A DNA stretch of 64,000 bases from a virus. Made by a program: the position numbers and the translations under genes. The notes below the pieces were generated by a model. The model was given only the letters and a program-made list of their open reading frames with translations, made no database searches and had not been told where the DNA came from. The stretch is taken from positions 28,495-92,494 of IMG/VR virus record IMGVR_UViG_3300012178_000001, one strand, 5' to 3'. Positions 33,275 to 41,954 of the stretch are shown here, piece after piece. Numbering within the stretch: position 1 is the stretch's first letter; every line of letters starts with the position of its first letter.

Positions 33275-34312
33275 ATGATTGGTAGATTGAAAGATACATT
33301 AAAGTCACAAAAACATATTCTTTATATTCTCTTATTTGCAGGTTTAGCTTTATTAATTCTGCTTACATCATTTGTATATGTATATAATACAATATATGAA
33401 AATGAGACAGCAAGAAAAAATGAGGACATACAAAATATAGAGGAAGTATATAAGTGGAACTTTATTCGTTCCCTAATAACTAGTACAAGAGATACCGCTA
33501 AATTAAACTCAGAGAAAATCAGAGGTGAGATTGAGCATGAATTGAGATTACAATATGATGGAGAAATGGACCAATTGAAATACGATATTGATAATCTAAC
33601 TTCTAGTTCAAGGTTCTCTAAAATACTTAATAATTCGATAGATGGAGAATATATAGTAGTTCAGAATGATAATAATGACCCATCGATAGGAGTTATAAAG
33701 TATGGAATCTATAGTGATAAGAGTGAAAATTACTCTATTGAAGAAGGGGAAAAACGCTCTTGGGCTAATGAAATAGATTCTCATGCAAATAAGAAACTAG
33801 CAGAACAAGCAATTGAAACATTTAAAAATATAGAAAATAGTAGTACTAAACTAATTTTCTGGGAATATCTAGAGTCAAGGGATGAAGATCATATAATGAT
33901 AGAAAATATGTCTGAGAGAGAACTTAAGAGGGTATTCCTAGAGGAAGGTCTATATGGTCTGCAAACATACGAGTTCTTAAGTTTTTCATTTATTGATGAT
34001 AATGGAACAGATGTATTCGGTAAATTTGATGTAGGTAATTTAGGAGTCCGAAATGACAACTATAAAATTATTGTAATTCAAGGCTTTAATATTGTTGACT
34101 TGATAAGAACTAAGTATAAAGATCAACTCAAAGAATTTGATTATATGAAACAATTAAGAATTAAAGAGTATAATAATAAGGTAGCTACAAGTAGAATATT
34201 ATTAACGCTTATGACACTAATAGCATCTATATTCTTTATATCCATTGTTAATATATATAATGGAATAATAACTGGAATGGATATTACAGATGAGAAGAAT
34301 AATATCAACTGA
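33275..34312 (+). CDS. Two-pass membrane protein
   Basis: A 345-aa protein with hydrophobic segments near both ends (~15-38 and ~308-330) and a ~270-residue hydrophilic domain between them, so the domain probably lies outside the membrane with both termini inside. The early part of the domain is helical (DQLKYDIDNLTSSSRF). Not recognised. It sits between the lysis unit and a second holin-like gene; a role in lysis control or superinfection exclusion is possible but unproven. The ATG at 33275 is 10-15 nt after GAAGGAG; ATG at 33267 is out of frame. Confidence 0.72.
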   Translation: MIGRLKDTLKSQKHILYILLFAGLALLILLTSFVYVYNTIYENETARKNEDIQNIEEVYKWNFIRSLITSTRDTAKLNSEKIRGEIEHELRLQYDGEMDQLKYDIDNLTSSSRFSKILNNSIDGEYIVVQNDNNDPSIGVIKYGIYSDKSENYSIEEGEKRSWANEIDSHANKKLAEQAIETFKNIENSSTKLIFWEYLESRDEDHIMIENMSERELKRVFLEEGLYGLQTYEFLSFSFIDDNGTDVFGKFDVGNLGVRNDNYKIIVIQGFNIVDLIRTKYKDQLKEFDYMKQLRIKEYNNKVATSRILLTLMTLIASIFFISIVNIYNGIITGMDITDEKNNIN

Positions 34313-34353
34313 AAGTTTATAGACCCTCAGCTAAAAGAGAAGGGAGCATAATA

Positions 34354-34719
34354 ATGAGTAATGAGACCTATATGATAATTACTCAAGATATTATTATTGC
34401 TTATCTTGTAAATTTTTTAAATGTTGTAATTCCTGTAATGTTAGGAGCATATGCTAAGGAATTATATCACATAACTAAAAAGGAATATAAGAGAATTAAT
34501 ATACAACGTATTATAATATCTGGGGTAGTTCCAGCATTTGGTCTCTCTGCATTTTTTGATAAGATACTATCTAAAGTCAGCTATGGCACACTAATATTTC
34601 TGTGCGTAGTAGGTGGGATGGTAGGGATGCAATTATTTGAAGAAATGTCAACTTTAGAAGGTATCCGACAATTAATGAGAGATATAAATGATTTTAAAGA
34701 TTTTCGAGGTAAAAAATAA
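34354..34719 (+). CDS. Holin-like membrane protein
   Basis: A 121-aa protein with hydrophobic segments at ~12-30, ~52-68 and ~73-92 and a charged C-terminus. The topology resembles class I holins, and the gene is 1.2 kb from the endolysin but on the opposite strand. It may be a second holin, an antiholin or an unrelated membrane protein. The ATG follows GAAGGGAG. A bidirectional terminator follows. Confidence 0.65.
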   Translation: MSNETYMIITQDIIIAYLVNFLNVVIPVMLGAYAKELYHITKKEYKRINIQRIIISGVVPAFGLSAFFDKILSKVSYGTLIFLCVVGGMVGMQLFEEMSTLEGIRQLMRDINDFKDFRGKK

Positions 34720-34733
34720 TTAAGTAATATAAA

Positions 34734-34759
34734 AACAGATAACCTAAGGGTTATCTGTT
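34734..34759. terminator. Bidirectional terminator between convergent genes
   Basis: AACAGATAACC pairs with GGTTATCTGTT around a 4-nt loop. The minus-strand gene's stop codon (34751-34753) lies inside the stem. Confidence 0.8.
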
Positions 34760-35239
34760 AATTATTTTATCTGAGTGTAATAAATCTTTAGGTGTTATAT
34801 TACCAGTTCTATATTCAGGAACTATATCAATGCCTAAATCAATATAGATATTATCTAACATTTCAGAACATATGAATTCATTCTTATTATTCAAGACTAT
34901 ATCTATATTAAATAGTATTCTAAGCCAAAAACCTAGTGTTAGTTGTATATAATCATAATCTATACCTACAGTCTTTATTATAGCTTTTCTTAAATTGCCT
35001 AAGTCATAGTTTCCTTCTTCAAATTTCTTTACATAGTATACTTCATAGTCATCTTCATCATACTTGTCTAATCGTCTTATAACAATATCATCATATGTAG
35101 TCTCAGCAATTAATCTATCTTCAGCATCATATACAATTGCAACATGACTAAATTCAGTTCCTAGAATCTTAGTTATAATCCATGAATACCACTTAGTAGG
35201 TCTAACGAATATAAGGTCACCATCTTTGATTTTTTTCAT
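34751..35239 (-). CDS. YiiX-like permuted papain-type hydrolase
   Basis: A 162-aa protein with the circularly permuted NlpC/P60 arrangement: DGDLIFVRP at 6-14, the histidine in EFSHVAIV (H32), an acidic residue in LIAETT (E46) and the cysteine late in FICSEML (C124). Such enzymes cleave amide or ester bonds in wall peptides or lipids. The protein lacks a signal peptide. It is a single-gene minus-strand unit with its own promoter-like box, next to the lysis and fibre regions. It could be a wall amidase or a virion-associated enzyme. The ATG follows GAAGGGTGA. Confidence 0.75.
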   Translation of the reverse strand: MKKIKDGDLIFVRPTKWYSWIITKILGTEFSHVAIVYDAEDRLIAETTYDDIVIRRLDKYDEDDYEVYYVKKFEEGNYDLGNLRKAIIKTVGIDYDYIQLTLGFWLRILFNIDIVLNNKNEFICSEMLDNIYIDLGIDIVPEYRTGNITPKDLLHSDKIINR

Positions 35240-35266
35240 AAGTTATCACCCTTCATATATTTTAAT

Positions 35267-35278
35267 TAATTATATGTT
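35267..35278 (-). promoter_or_regulatory. AACA-N6-TW promoter-like box (minus)
   Basis: Minus strand AACA-TATAAT-TA, 27 nt before the ATG at 35239 and just after the terminator at 35283-35311. Confidence 0.55.
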
Positions 35279-35282
35279 GAAA

Positions 35283-35311
35283 TTTAGCATAACCATTACA
35301 GTTATGCTAAA
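35283..35311 (-). terminator. Terminator hairpin of the baseplate/fibre unit
   Basis: TTTAGCATAAC pairs perfectly with GTTATGCTAAA (7-nt loop), 7 nt beyond the stop at 35318. On the minus strand a short T-rich stretch follows. Confidence 0.7.
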
Positions 35312-35317
35312 CATATC

Positions 35318-35689
35318 TTATAAATTATACTTATCTTTTAACTTAAAATACTCAATTCTCTCAGTCATTATAGATTGCTTTAATCCATAGATATAGTCAA
35401 GTACATTAACTCCACGCCCATCAGGGAACTCAGCATTTTCTAAATCAAATGTATGAAGTTGCGACTGTAAAGCCTTTAATTTATTATAATTAGCTAATTC
35501 ATTCTCAGATAATGTAATATTATTATTAGCTATCATATTATCCATCATTGTAATACTCATGTCTAATACTAAATCAAACATATACTCTAATGAAGCCATT
35601 AAGTGTTCTTGTTTTTGAGTTCCACTAACACGTTCAAGTAAATCTTCTTTAGTAACCTCTGGATTATTTTTACGACCAGATTGAATCAT
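35318..35689 (-). CDS. Hypothetical protein
   Basis: A 123-aa helical protein, not recognised. The ATG follows AGGAGGTG, which overlaps the end of the upstream fibre gene. It contains likely coiled-coil segments (ENELANYNKLKALQSQLHTF). As the last gene of the unit with two fibre/baseplate-type genes, it may be an assembly factor; that is inference. Confidence 0.65.
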   Translation of the reverse strand: MIQSGRKNNPEVTKEDLLERVSGTQKQEHLMASLEYMFDLVLDMSITMMDNMIANNNITLSENELANYNKLKALQSQLHTFDLENAEFPDGRGVNVLDYIYGLKQSIMTERIEYFKLKDKYNL

Positions 35690-35701
35690 ATCTTACACCT
35701 C

Positions 35702-37201
35702 CTAGTAACCAACACAATATCCTCTAATAGATTTATACTCACTCGTAGTATTTACAAATTTAATATATACATCATATTTTGAACTTGCATAATCTACTAC
35801 ACCATCCACAAATTTAGTACCATTTATATAAATATCAATACCTTCATCAGCATCAAATTCAACTAATTTAAACTTAGTAGTACCTTCCTCAAGTGCTATA
35901 TTTACAGTCCTAGCTTCTCCATTTGGTAATAATTCAAGAATACCCCTACCTGTATTTGCTGAATGACTATCGTCATTTATATTGATATCTTCTTCATCCA
36001 TAAAGTAATCTGCAACCACATAATCGATATCTATTTCGTCATTAAGTACACTATCTAACTTAGATAATAGTACTTCGTTAAGATCAAACTGTATGGGTTC
36101 TTCGTTTAAGCTAATTTCTTTGGTTACTATATTGTCAACCATTTTAGGTGTATATTTCTCAAATTCAGTAGGGACTTGTTTATTTTTAATATCTATATGT
36201 TCTATATTCTCCCAATACAACATATTTCCACTATCATCTTTCTCATGGACTTCAAATACAATCCTCTCATTTTCATTTCCAAGTGCATCATACCTATTAA
36301 TTGTTTCTAAATATTCACCAGTAGGAACATCACTCTCATCATACTGCATTTCATTATAGAGAATATTTCCCTCAAAGTCAGTCTTATTTACAATTTCTAT
36401 AACCTTTTCATTGGTATTACCACTATCATCAAACTTATTAGTGACTCTCTCACGAGCTATATATTTTACCTCAAATTGCTTATCTTCAAACTCTACAGGT
36501 ACTTTATCTTTTAATACTTCTTCTACATAAGGGTTACCATATTCATCATGAGTCTTATTCTCATAAGTTATAGCATATTCAGGTTGACTATATACTATGT
36601 CACCCTCTTGAGTTGTCTTTACTACTTTCATTGTTACTTTTTCATTTCTATTATTGAGCTTGTCAAATTCCTTCGTATCCTCAACGATAGTCTCATCATA
36701 TGTGGTAATGTCTTTATAATATAAATACTCACCACTAGAGTTAGTATTATGGACATCTATCAGTTTTGTTTCACCAGTATTTGTATTTATTACAACTGCT
36801 TCTTTATGTGTAACGGGTTCATCAGTGATTTCAGTTGTAGTAACAGTTTCTATGGATGGGTTAGAATATAATGTGTTGTGGTATAATTGGTTACCTTCAT
36901 CATCCTTCTTATCAACAACTACAATTACCTTTTCATTTTCATTACCATATTTATCGAATTGTTGAGTTGTATTAGAATAGCCTAATATTCTTTCTATCTT
37001 AACTTTATTAACTATCTCTTTAAGATATATTAATTCACCATTCTCATTTCTATCTTGAATTTTAGGTCTATCTTCATTGATTGTTTCTACTTCTTTAGTA
37101 ATATTTATAGAATCATCAATATCTATATCGTATTCAAATGGTGTTGCAGGACGGTTAAGCCCCACAACGTTATTTGAGATTTTATTTATTAATACTTTCA
37201 T
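35702..37201 (-). CDS. Repeat-built fibre/virion protein
   Basis: A 499-aa protein with tandem ~60-residue beta-rich repeats. Each repeat holds an N-x-N-E-K/R-V/I core (YGNENEKVIVV, LNNRNEKVTMKV, SGNTNEKVIEIV, LGNENERIVFEV) followed ~12 residues later by a turn such as EGNQLY, EGDIVY, EGNILY or SGNMLY. Two more partial copies precede and follow. The C-terminal ~100 residues are a separate domain (RGILELLPNGEARTVNIAL). The layout suggests an elongated shaft with a terminal head. It is followed by a 123-aa gene and preceded by the 1232-aa gene 3 nt away. Confidence 0.65.
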   Translation of the reverse strand: MKVLINKISNNVVGLNRPATPFEYDIDIDDSINITKEVETINEDRPKIQDRNENGELIYLKEIVNKVKIERILGYSNTTQQFDKYGNENEKVIVVVDKKDDEGNQLYHNTLYSNPSIETVTTTEITDEPVTHKEAVVINTNTGETKLIDVHNTNSSGEYLYYKDITTYDETIVEDTKEFDKLNNRNEKVTMKVVKTTQEGDIVYSQPEYAITYENKTHDEYGNPYVEEVLKDKVPVEFEDKQFEVKYIARERVTNKFDDSGNTNEKVIEIVNKTDFEGNILYNEMQYDESDVPTGEYLETINRYDALGNENERIVFEVHEKDDSGNMLYWENIEHIDIKNKQVPTEFEKYTPKMVDNIVTKEISLNEEPIQFDLNEVLLSKLDSVLNDEIDIDYVVADYFMDEEDININDDSHSANTGRGILELLPNGEARTVNIALEEGTTKFKLVEFDADEGIDIYINGTKFVDGVVDYASSKYDVYIKFVNTTSEYKSIRGYCVGY

Positions 37202-37203
37202 TA

Positions 37204-40200
37204 TTAATCACACTCCTTAATAAGAGGTCTTCCTTGAAGTCTAAAGTAGTTATAAACCTCGTCTTTTCCATTAGATAATCCATTGAAAGAACTATCATTA
37301 AGATAACTTATAGTCTTTAAATATAATTCATCTTCAATACTAACTAGACAATAGAAAATAAATACTGTATTTTGATTTATATTCATATTCTCATAGTAAA
37401 GAGTCGGAACTACACCATTCTTTAAGAAGTCACCATAATATTTATTATCAGTTCCCTGATGTTCACTAACAAACCTCACAGGCTTAATAGTCATATTATC
37501 TGTTATACTATAAGAATTTACCACGTTATTGTATTCTAATGGTTTATTATCATAGTCTGACATATTAAATTTTTTAAACTTATTAAACAGTGCTAGATTA
37601 AAGTTATTTAAAATAGTCTTATATTTATAATCATAATCAGGGTTATCTAAATTAGGCAATCCACCAGTACCTGAGTTTGTCACTACTGCATTTGAATAAT
37701 CTAAGAAAATACCTCGTTCCCCTTCTACTCTAACTTTTTCTAGGTCTGTAAAGCTAAATTCATCCTGACCTTCATCATTCATTCCCCATATAACTACTCT
37801 AGAATTATTATCAACACTTCCTATATTCAATCTTGTAACGTTACGAGTTTCATTTCTAACAAATAAAATACCACCATTAGTATCGATTCTAGAATTTTCA
37901 TTCTTAGGAGCTAAAATAGTGTAGTTATTATTTGTATATAATCTACTATCTATTTCAATACTAATACTTACATAATCAGTATATATAGTGGATAAAAATG
38001 AACCATCCGTCTGAGGGGAATGTGCTAGTAAATGAACCATACCATTATCATCAATTAACTCATCTATATCATTTAATACTAATATATCTATTTCAGTATT
38101 ATAGTTATTTTCATGTGAATAAGTATCTGTTGACCATTCACCATTTCTAGAATATCTTAGAGTGCATTTATCGATATCATTATAATGACCATAGCCTTTC
38201 CACATAAAATTAATATTTATAACATTATTTCTTATCCATTGAAGTTTATCTATTGAATTAATAGTACCATACTTACTTTCAACTAGTCTAATTATATCGA
38301 ACTCAAATATATGTTGACCATAACTAGAGTCTAATAGTGAATCAGATAATGATAGAGTATTATTTTCTTTAGCTATGTTATTGTAATTATATTGATTGAA
38401 CTCATCAGTATATAAATGCGGTGATAATATACTTTGGTTGTATCTCATAGCTTTATGAGGACACTCACTCAAATCAGACACAATCTTTCTATTAAAGTCA
38501 TCAGATACAATTATCGAATCCTTTTTAACTAATTCAATTCCATTATATTCTCCACTTACTACATCATTAAATACAGGAATTTGCCCTCTACCTGATTTAA
38601 TAGTTAGTGAGTATTGAACTTCTAAGTCTTCATCAACTATGTTATCCAATTCTGTATCCATTATAGTAAATTTAATCTTACTTGTGCCTATACCACTCCA
38701 CATTCCAGTTAACTCAACTAAATTATCATTACTATCTTTAAATTTGATAACTGGTATATCTGAGTTGGATATTTTATCTATAATTGTATACTGAGATATA
38801 TTAGATGACTTCTTAGGAATTGATATAGTAATTACATTCTCATCAGTAATATCTGTAATAGTGTAAGGACCATCTAAATTTTCATATGGCTCATGAATTT
38901 TAGTGAATGTAATTTCATCACCAATATTTACCTTACTATGACTATTAATTACTAATTTACTTGGATCTGATGTATAATCTGATGATATTTCACCATCCGC
39001 ATAGCTTATAACTTTAGCAATAGCTGAATCTGAATTAATCACACCAGAAATAATATCCTTATCATTCTTAGCACTCACTTCAATTGAGTCTCCATTGGAC
39101 CATATACCCTCTTGCGATTGTGTTACATTTACATAATTGACATTAGTTCCATCAGAACTTACTATATCTGTTGTATATTGTGTAGATATAGGATCTGAGA
39201 ATATTTTTATTTGATTATCGAGTGCACATGATAAATCAGCATGACCATCAGTAAAGTCTTTAGGAAGCATTGGGAACTGTTCTCCTAAATCTCCATTAAC
39301 AACTGATACATTAAATATAGTATTCTCTGAAGTATTCTCAATACTTATACCTGTTAAGGTTGAACTCGTATAATTTATATCTATTTCTTCTTTGACCATA
39401 TTTCCATTAATGTATATAGTTCTCTTAACGCCATCAACTACAAGACGAATATGATATACACCTTTCTTAACATCAATGCCATTTCCTGTAAAGTATCTAT
39501 CATTAATACCTATTGAGAATTTAACATCCCCTTCAGTTCTAATTAAGAAATAATCTTCAATATCTATATTATTAATATCAATCATGCATTCCATTGTTAA
39601 TAATCCTGCATCTAATTCTTCAGAGAAATTATAAACAAGTCTTTCATCTACAACTAAACCATTTCCAATAGGTGAATAGTTATTTGAGTGTTTACCTAGT
39701 GTAATAGGTTCTCCTCCCACCTCTGCAGTTACGTCATCTTTATAGCTAGCAAAGAATACAGAATTAGGATAACTTTGAGCATCTTCCATTCCGATGTAAA
39801 CTTTTTTTAGCTTATGAGGTTGTTTAGTCATTAACTCTCCTCTAACTAATCTATCAAAGTTCTTATCTAACAATCTTCTATAATCAGGTGCATTTAAGGT
39901 AACTTTATGTCTTAAATCAGTTATGTCATCTTTGTAAATAATATTTGAATATTTACCATCAGGTCTTCTAGTCTTGATAGTGCATTCATATACATCAACA
40001 GTCACACGATCGTCAACTAGAGCCATCATATTATTTAAAGTTGCATTAATATCTGTAATTGTTATAATAGTATCGTTATTTAAACTCAATTTGTCACCAA
40101 TGCTTAGTGTATCTATATTTCCACCAATTAAGTTGAATTTACCTACTTCTTTTATATTTAATTCTTTAACTGGTGTAATCATCCAACCGCTATTAAAGTT

Positions 40201-40902
40201 AGCAGAGCCATTAGAATTATCCACAGTATAATTACCCTTATTTCTTCTTTTAACTCTTAGTAATGGGATTGCAAATACTTTATTATCGTAACTCAGGTCA
40301 TCACCATTAGCTACAAATAATCCTTTATCATTAGGGTCTATATTGAAATTTACATTACTTTCCATTTCTAACATACCTCTAGCAAATATATTATTCGTGT
40401 CTAATATATTCTTATCTGGATGTACATTATTAGCAACTCTTATAGACCATCTCCATACATTATTATCTTTATTTTGAACTTCACGACCTTCAATAACCAT
40501 ATCTTCTGTCTGTCTCCATACTTCTAAGAATATTAAATCTTCTCTAACACCCTTATCACCAGTAGCGGATATAAAGTCTTTAGTTGGAGGTTCATTTAGA
40601 TAGACATCTAACCAATCATTATCAGTACCTTCAACCCTAATTATATTTCCGTTAATATTTACTTCAAATTCTTTTAAACTTATTTTGTTTATACTCTCAT
40701 TATCTACATATAATGCACCATCTTTAGCACTCTCTTTATTATCTGTAATGCTATTATGCTGAAGAACACCACTATGAATCATTTGAGTTATAACATTAGC
40801 ACGAGAAGCTTCTTGAAGCTCCTGTACATTTCTAACATAGTCATTCTCTGCAAATACATTACTTACACTTTTTTTATCAAGTTGTTCCATACCTATTGGC
40901 AT
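37204..40902 (-). CDS. Large tail-fibre/baseplate-associated protein (DUF4815-like)
   Basis: A 1232-aa virion protein. The N-terminal ~330 residues (MEQLDKKSVSNVF; VLQHNSITDNKESAKDGALYVDN; EDLIFLEVWR) resemble the DUF4815 type of phage baseplate/fibre proteins. A LamG/lectin-like sandwich follows (~375-560, with IYINGNMVKEEI and IRLVVDGVKR). The C-terminal 600 residues are beta-rich with repeated domains and Asp/Asn/Ser bias. The ATG follows GAAAGGTGG. First gene of a three-gene minus unit with a promoter-like box in front and a terminator behind. The family name is from memory of motifs. Confidence 0.65.
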   Translation of the reverse strand: MPIGMEQLDKKSVSNVFAENDYVRNVQELQEASRANVITQMIHSGVLQHNSITDNKESAKDGALYVDNESINKISLKEFEVNINGNIIRVEGTDNDWLDVYLNEPPTKDFISATGDKGVREDLIFLEVWRQTEDMVIEGREVQNKDNNVWRWSIRVANNVHPDKNILDTNNIFARGMLEMESNVNFNIDPNDKGLFVANGDDLSYDNKVFAIPLLRVKRRNKGNYTVDNSNGSANFNSGWMITPVKELNIKEVGKFNLIGGNIDTLSIGDKLSLNNDTIITITDINATLNNMMALVDDRVTVDVYECTIKTRRPDGKYSNIIYKDDITDLRHKVTLNAPDYRRLLDKNFDRLVRGELMTKQPHKLKKVYIGMEDAQSYPNSVFFASYKDDVTAEVGGEPITLGKHSNNYSPIGNGLVVDERLVYNFSEELDAGLLTMECMIDINNIDIEDYFLIRTEGDVKFSIGINDRYFTGNGIDVKKGVYHIRLVVDGVKRTIYINGNMVKEEIDINYTSSTLTGISIENTSENTIFNVSVVNGDLGEQFPMLPKDFTDGHADLSCALDNQIKIFSDPISTQYTTDIVSSDGTNVNYVNVTQSQEGIWSNGDSIEVSAKNDKDIISGVINSDSAIAKVISYADGEISSDYTSDPSKLVINSHSKVNIGDEITFTKIHEPYENLDGPYTITDITDENVITISIPKKSSNISQYTIIDKISNSDIPVIKFKDSNDNLVELTGMWSGIGTSKIKFTIMDTELDNIVDEDLEVQYSLTIKSGRGQIPVFNDVVSGEYNGIELVKKDSIIVSDDFNRKIVSDLSECPHKAMRYNQSILSPHLYTDEFNQYNYNNIAKENNTLSLSDSLLDSSYGQHIFEFDIIRLVESKYGTINSIDKLQWIRNNVININFMWKGYGHYNDIDKCTLRYSRNGEWSTDTYSHENNYNTEIDILVLNDIDELIDDNGMVHLLAHSPQTDGSFLSTIYTDYVSISIEIDSRLYTNNNYTILAPKNENSRIDTNGGILFVRNETRNVTRLNIGSVDNNSRVVIWGMNDEGQDEFSFTDLEKVRVEGERGIFLDYSNAVVTNSGTGGLPNLDNPDYDYKYKTILNNFNLALFNKFKKFNMSDYDNKPLEYNNVVNSYSITDNMTIKPVRFVSEHQGTDNKYYGDFLKNGVVPTLYYENMNINQNTVFIFYCLVSIEDELYLKTISYLNDSSFNGLSNGKDEVYNYFRLQGRPLIKECD

Positions 40903-40979
40903 TTTATTACCACCTTTCTATATCTGAATGTTGATTACATTTTAATTGAAGAAACAGTTTATATCTATGTACTTCCTAT

Positions 40980-40991
40980 TAATTTAATGTT
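40980..40991 (-). promoter_or_regulatory. AACA-N6-TW promoter-like box (minus)
   Basis: Minus strand AACA-TTAAAT-TA, 77 nt before the ATG at 40902 and 12 nt after the terminator hairpin at 41003-41030. Confidence 0.5.
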
Positions 40992-41002
40992 AAAATTTAA
41001 AT

Positions 41003-41030
41003 AATAAGTAAAGGATAACCTTTACTTATT
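41003..41030 (-). terminator. Terminator hairpin ending the fibre array
   Basis: AATAAGTAAAGG pairs perfectly with CCTTTACTTATT (ATAA loop), 9 nt beyond the stop of the remnant at 41039. The minus-strand tail contains ATTTAAATTTT. Confidence 0.75.
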
Positions 41031-41038
41031 ATATTATG

Positions 41039-41202
41039 TTAACCACTTGTATCAATCCATATATCACTGGTTGATGGTGATGATGAAGATACTGCTGTTT
41101 TAGGTTGATTTCCTGCGTGCCAAACGGTATTGCCATTAATTTTATAAGATGCATACGAAGTCCAATATGCTAACGAGTTATATATTTCACTGTTGTATAT
41201 AT
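41039..41202 (-). pseudogene. Remnant of a tail-fibre C-terminal module
   Basis: The minus strand encodes about 54 residues ending NTVWHAGNQ, then SSPSTSDIWIDTSG and a stop. The last part is the cap shared by the fibre proteins ending at 44339, 45455, 46823 and 50944. The frame is closed upstream by a TGA near 41203. A Shine-Dalgarno (GGAGG) and an ATG lie just upstream in another frame that stops after six codons. It looks like the 3' end of a fibre gene left after deletion and frameshift. A short functional cap from a non-ATG start cannot be excluded. Confidence 0.6.
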
Positions 41203-41225
41203 ATCATAGTTAACCTCCAACTATT

Positions 41226-41954
41226 TTATAGACTTATTTCATTTATTTCACCGTTTACATATGTTATTCCATCAGAACCCTCTATTACTTTCTCTGAACT
41301 TTCTGGATTTGTCATTTCATAATTAATCTTTACCTCTTCGCTACTTAATGATCTGTTGTATATTCTAATATCCTGTATTTTTCCATTAAACCAGTCACCT
41401 GACCTCGAGTAGTTAGTTCCGATATTTAAGCTATATGGATTAACAATACCAGTAATAGAATGATGACTAGTATCTTCAGCACCATTCACGTAAATACTAG
41501 TAGAACTTCCATTGTATGTTATTACTACATTGTTCCAACTATTAAGGTTATAAGTTAGTACTGTTGATAAGTACCCTGATGACTTAACCGTTGTATCAGT
41601 ATAGAATTCCAATCTACTTGATGATTGTAAAGCTAGTATAAATCTGTTACTACCATTAGCCCAGAATATCCTTTCACCGTCTACACCAGATGTAGGGTAA
41701 AACCATATAGATACTGATTGTTGCGGACTAGTTTGTGTAACTGGTATACTAATGTAACTATCTACACCATTAAAACTATATGCTTTTTGACCTAGACCAC
41801 TAGTAATTGTTGCACCGCTATTTGTGCCATCATTATCACTACCAGAATAATCAATGATATCACCATCTAGTTTCCACCAACCTATGAGACCGAATGTTAC
41901 TCCAACTTCAGAGATTGAGTTATTATTTATTATACCATTCTCATATATATCCAT
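41226..41954 (-). CDS. LamG-domain fibre protein, detached C-terminal module
   Basis: A 242-aa LamG/concanavalin-like lectin domain: GLIGWWKLDG (~22-31), NSGATITSGLGQKAYSFNGVDSY (~44-67), WNNVVITYNG and DIRIYNRSLSSEEV. It then has the short tail SSEKVIEGSDGITYVNGEINEISL. The same module is the C-terminus of the proteins at 47437-50724 and 56165-59575. Here it is a separate gene, starting by TGATG overlap with the upstream LamG gene. The domain binds carbohydrate in other proteins; here probably the host surface. Confidence 0.75.
   Translation of the reverse strand: MDIYENGIINNNSISEVGVTFGLIGWWKLDGDIIDYSGSDNDGTNSGATITSGLGQKAYSFNGVDSYISIPVTQTSPQQSVSIWFYPTSGVDGERIFWANGSNRFILALQSSSRLEFYTDTTVKSSGYLSTVLTYNLNSWNNVVITYNGSSTSIYVNGAEDTSHHSITGIVNPYSLNIGTNYSRSGDWFNGKIQDIRIYNRSLSSEEVKINYEMTNPESSEKVIEGSDGITYVNGEINEISL

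Noticed and set aside
39974-41004. Plus-strand open frames inside the minus-strand fibre region, for example 39974-40231 and 40756-41004
   Set aside because: They are antisense to well-supported coding sequence, lack Shine-Dalgarno sites and have hydrophobic, biased translations typical of reverse-strand reading of AT-rich genes.
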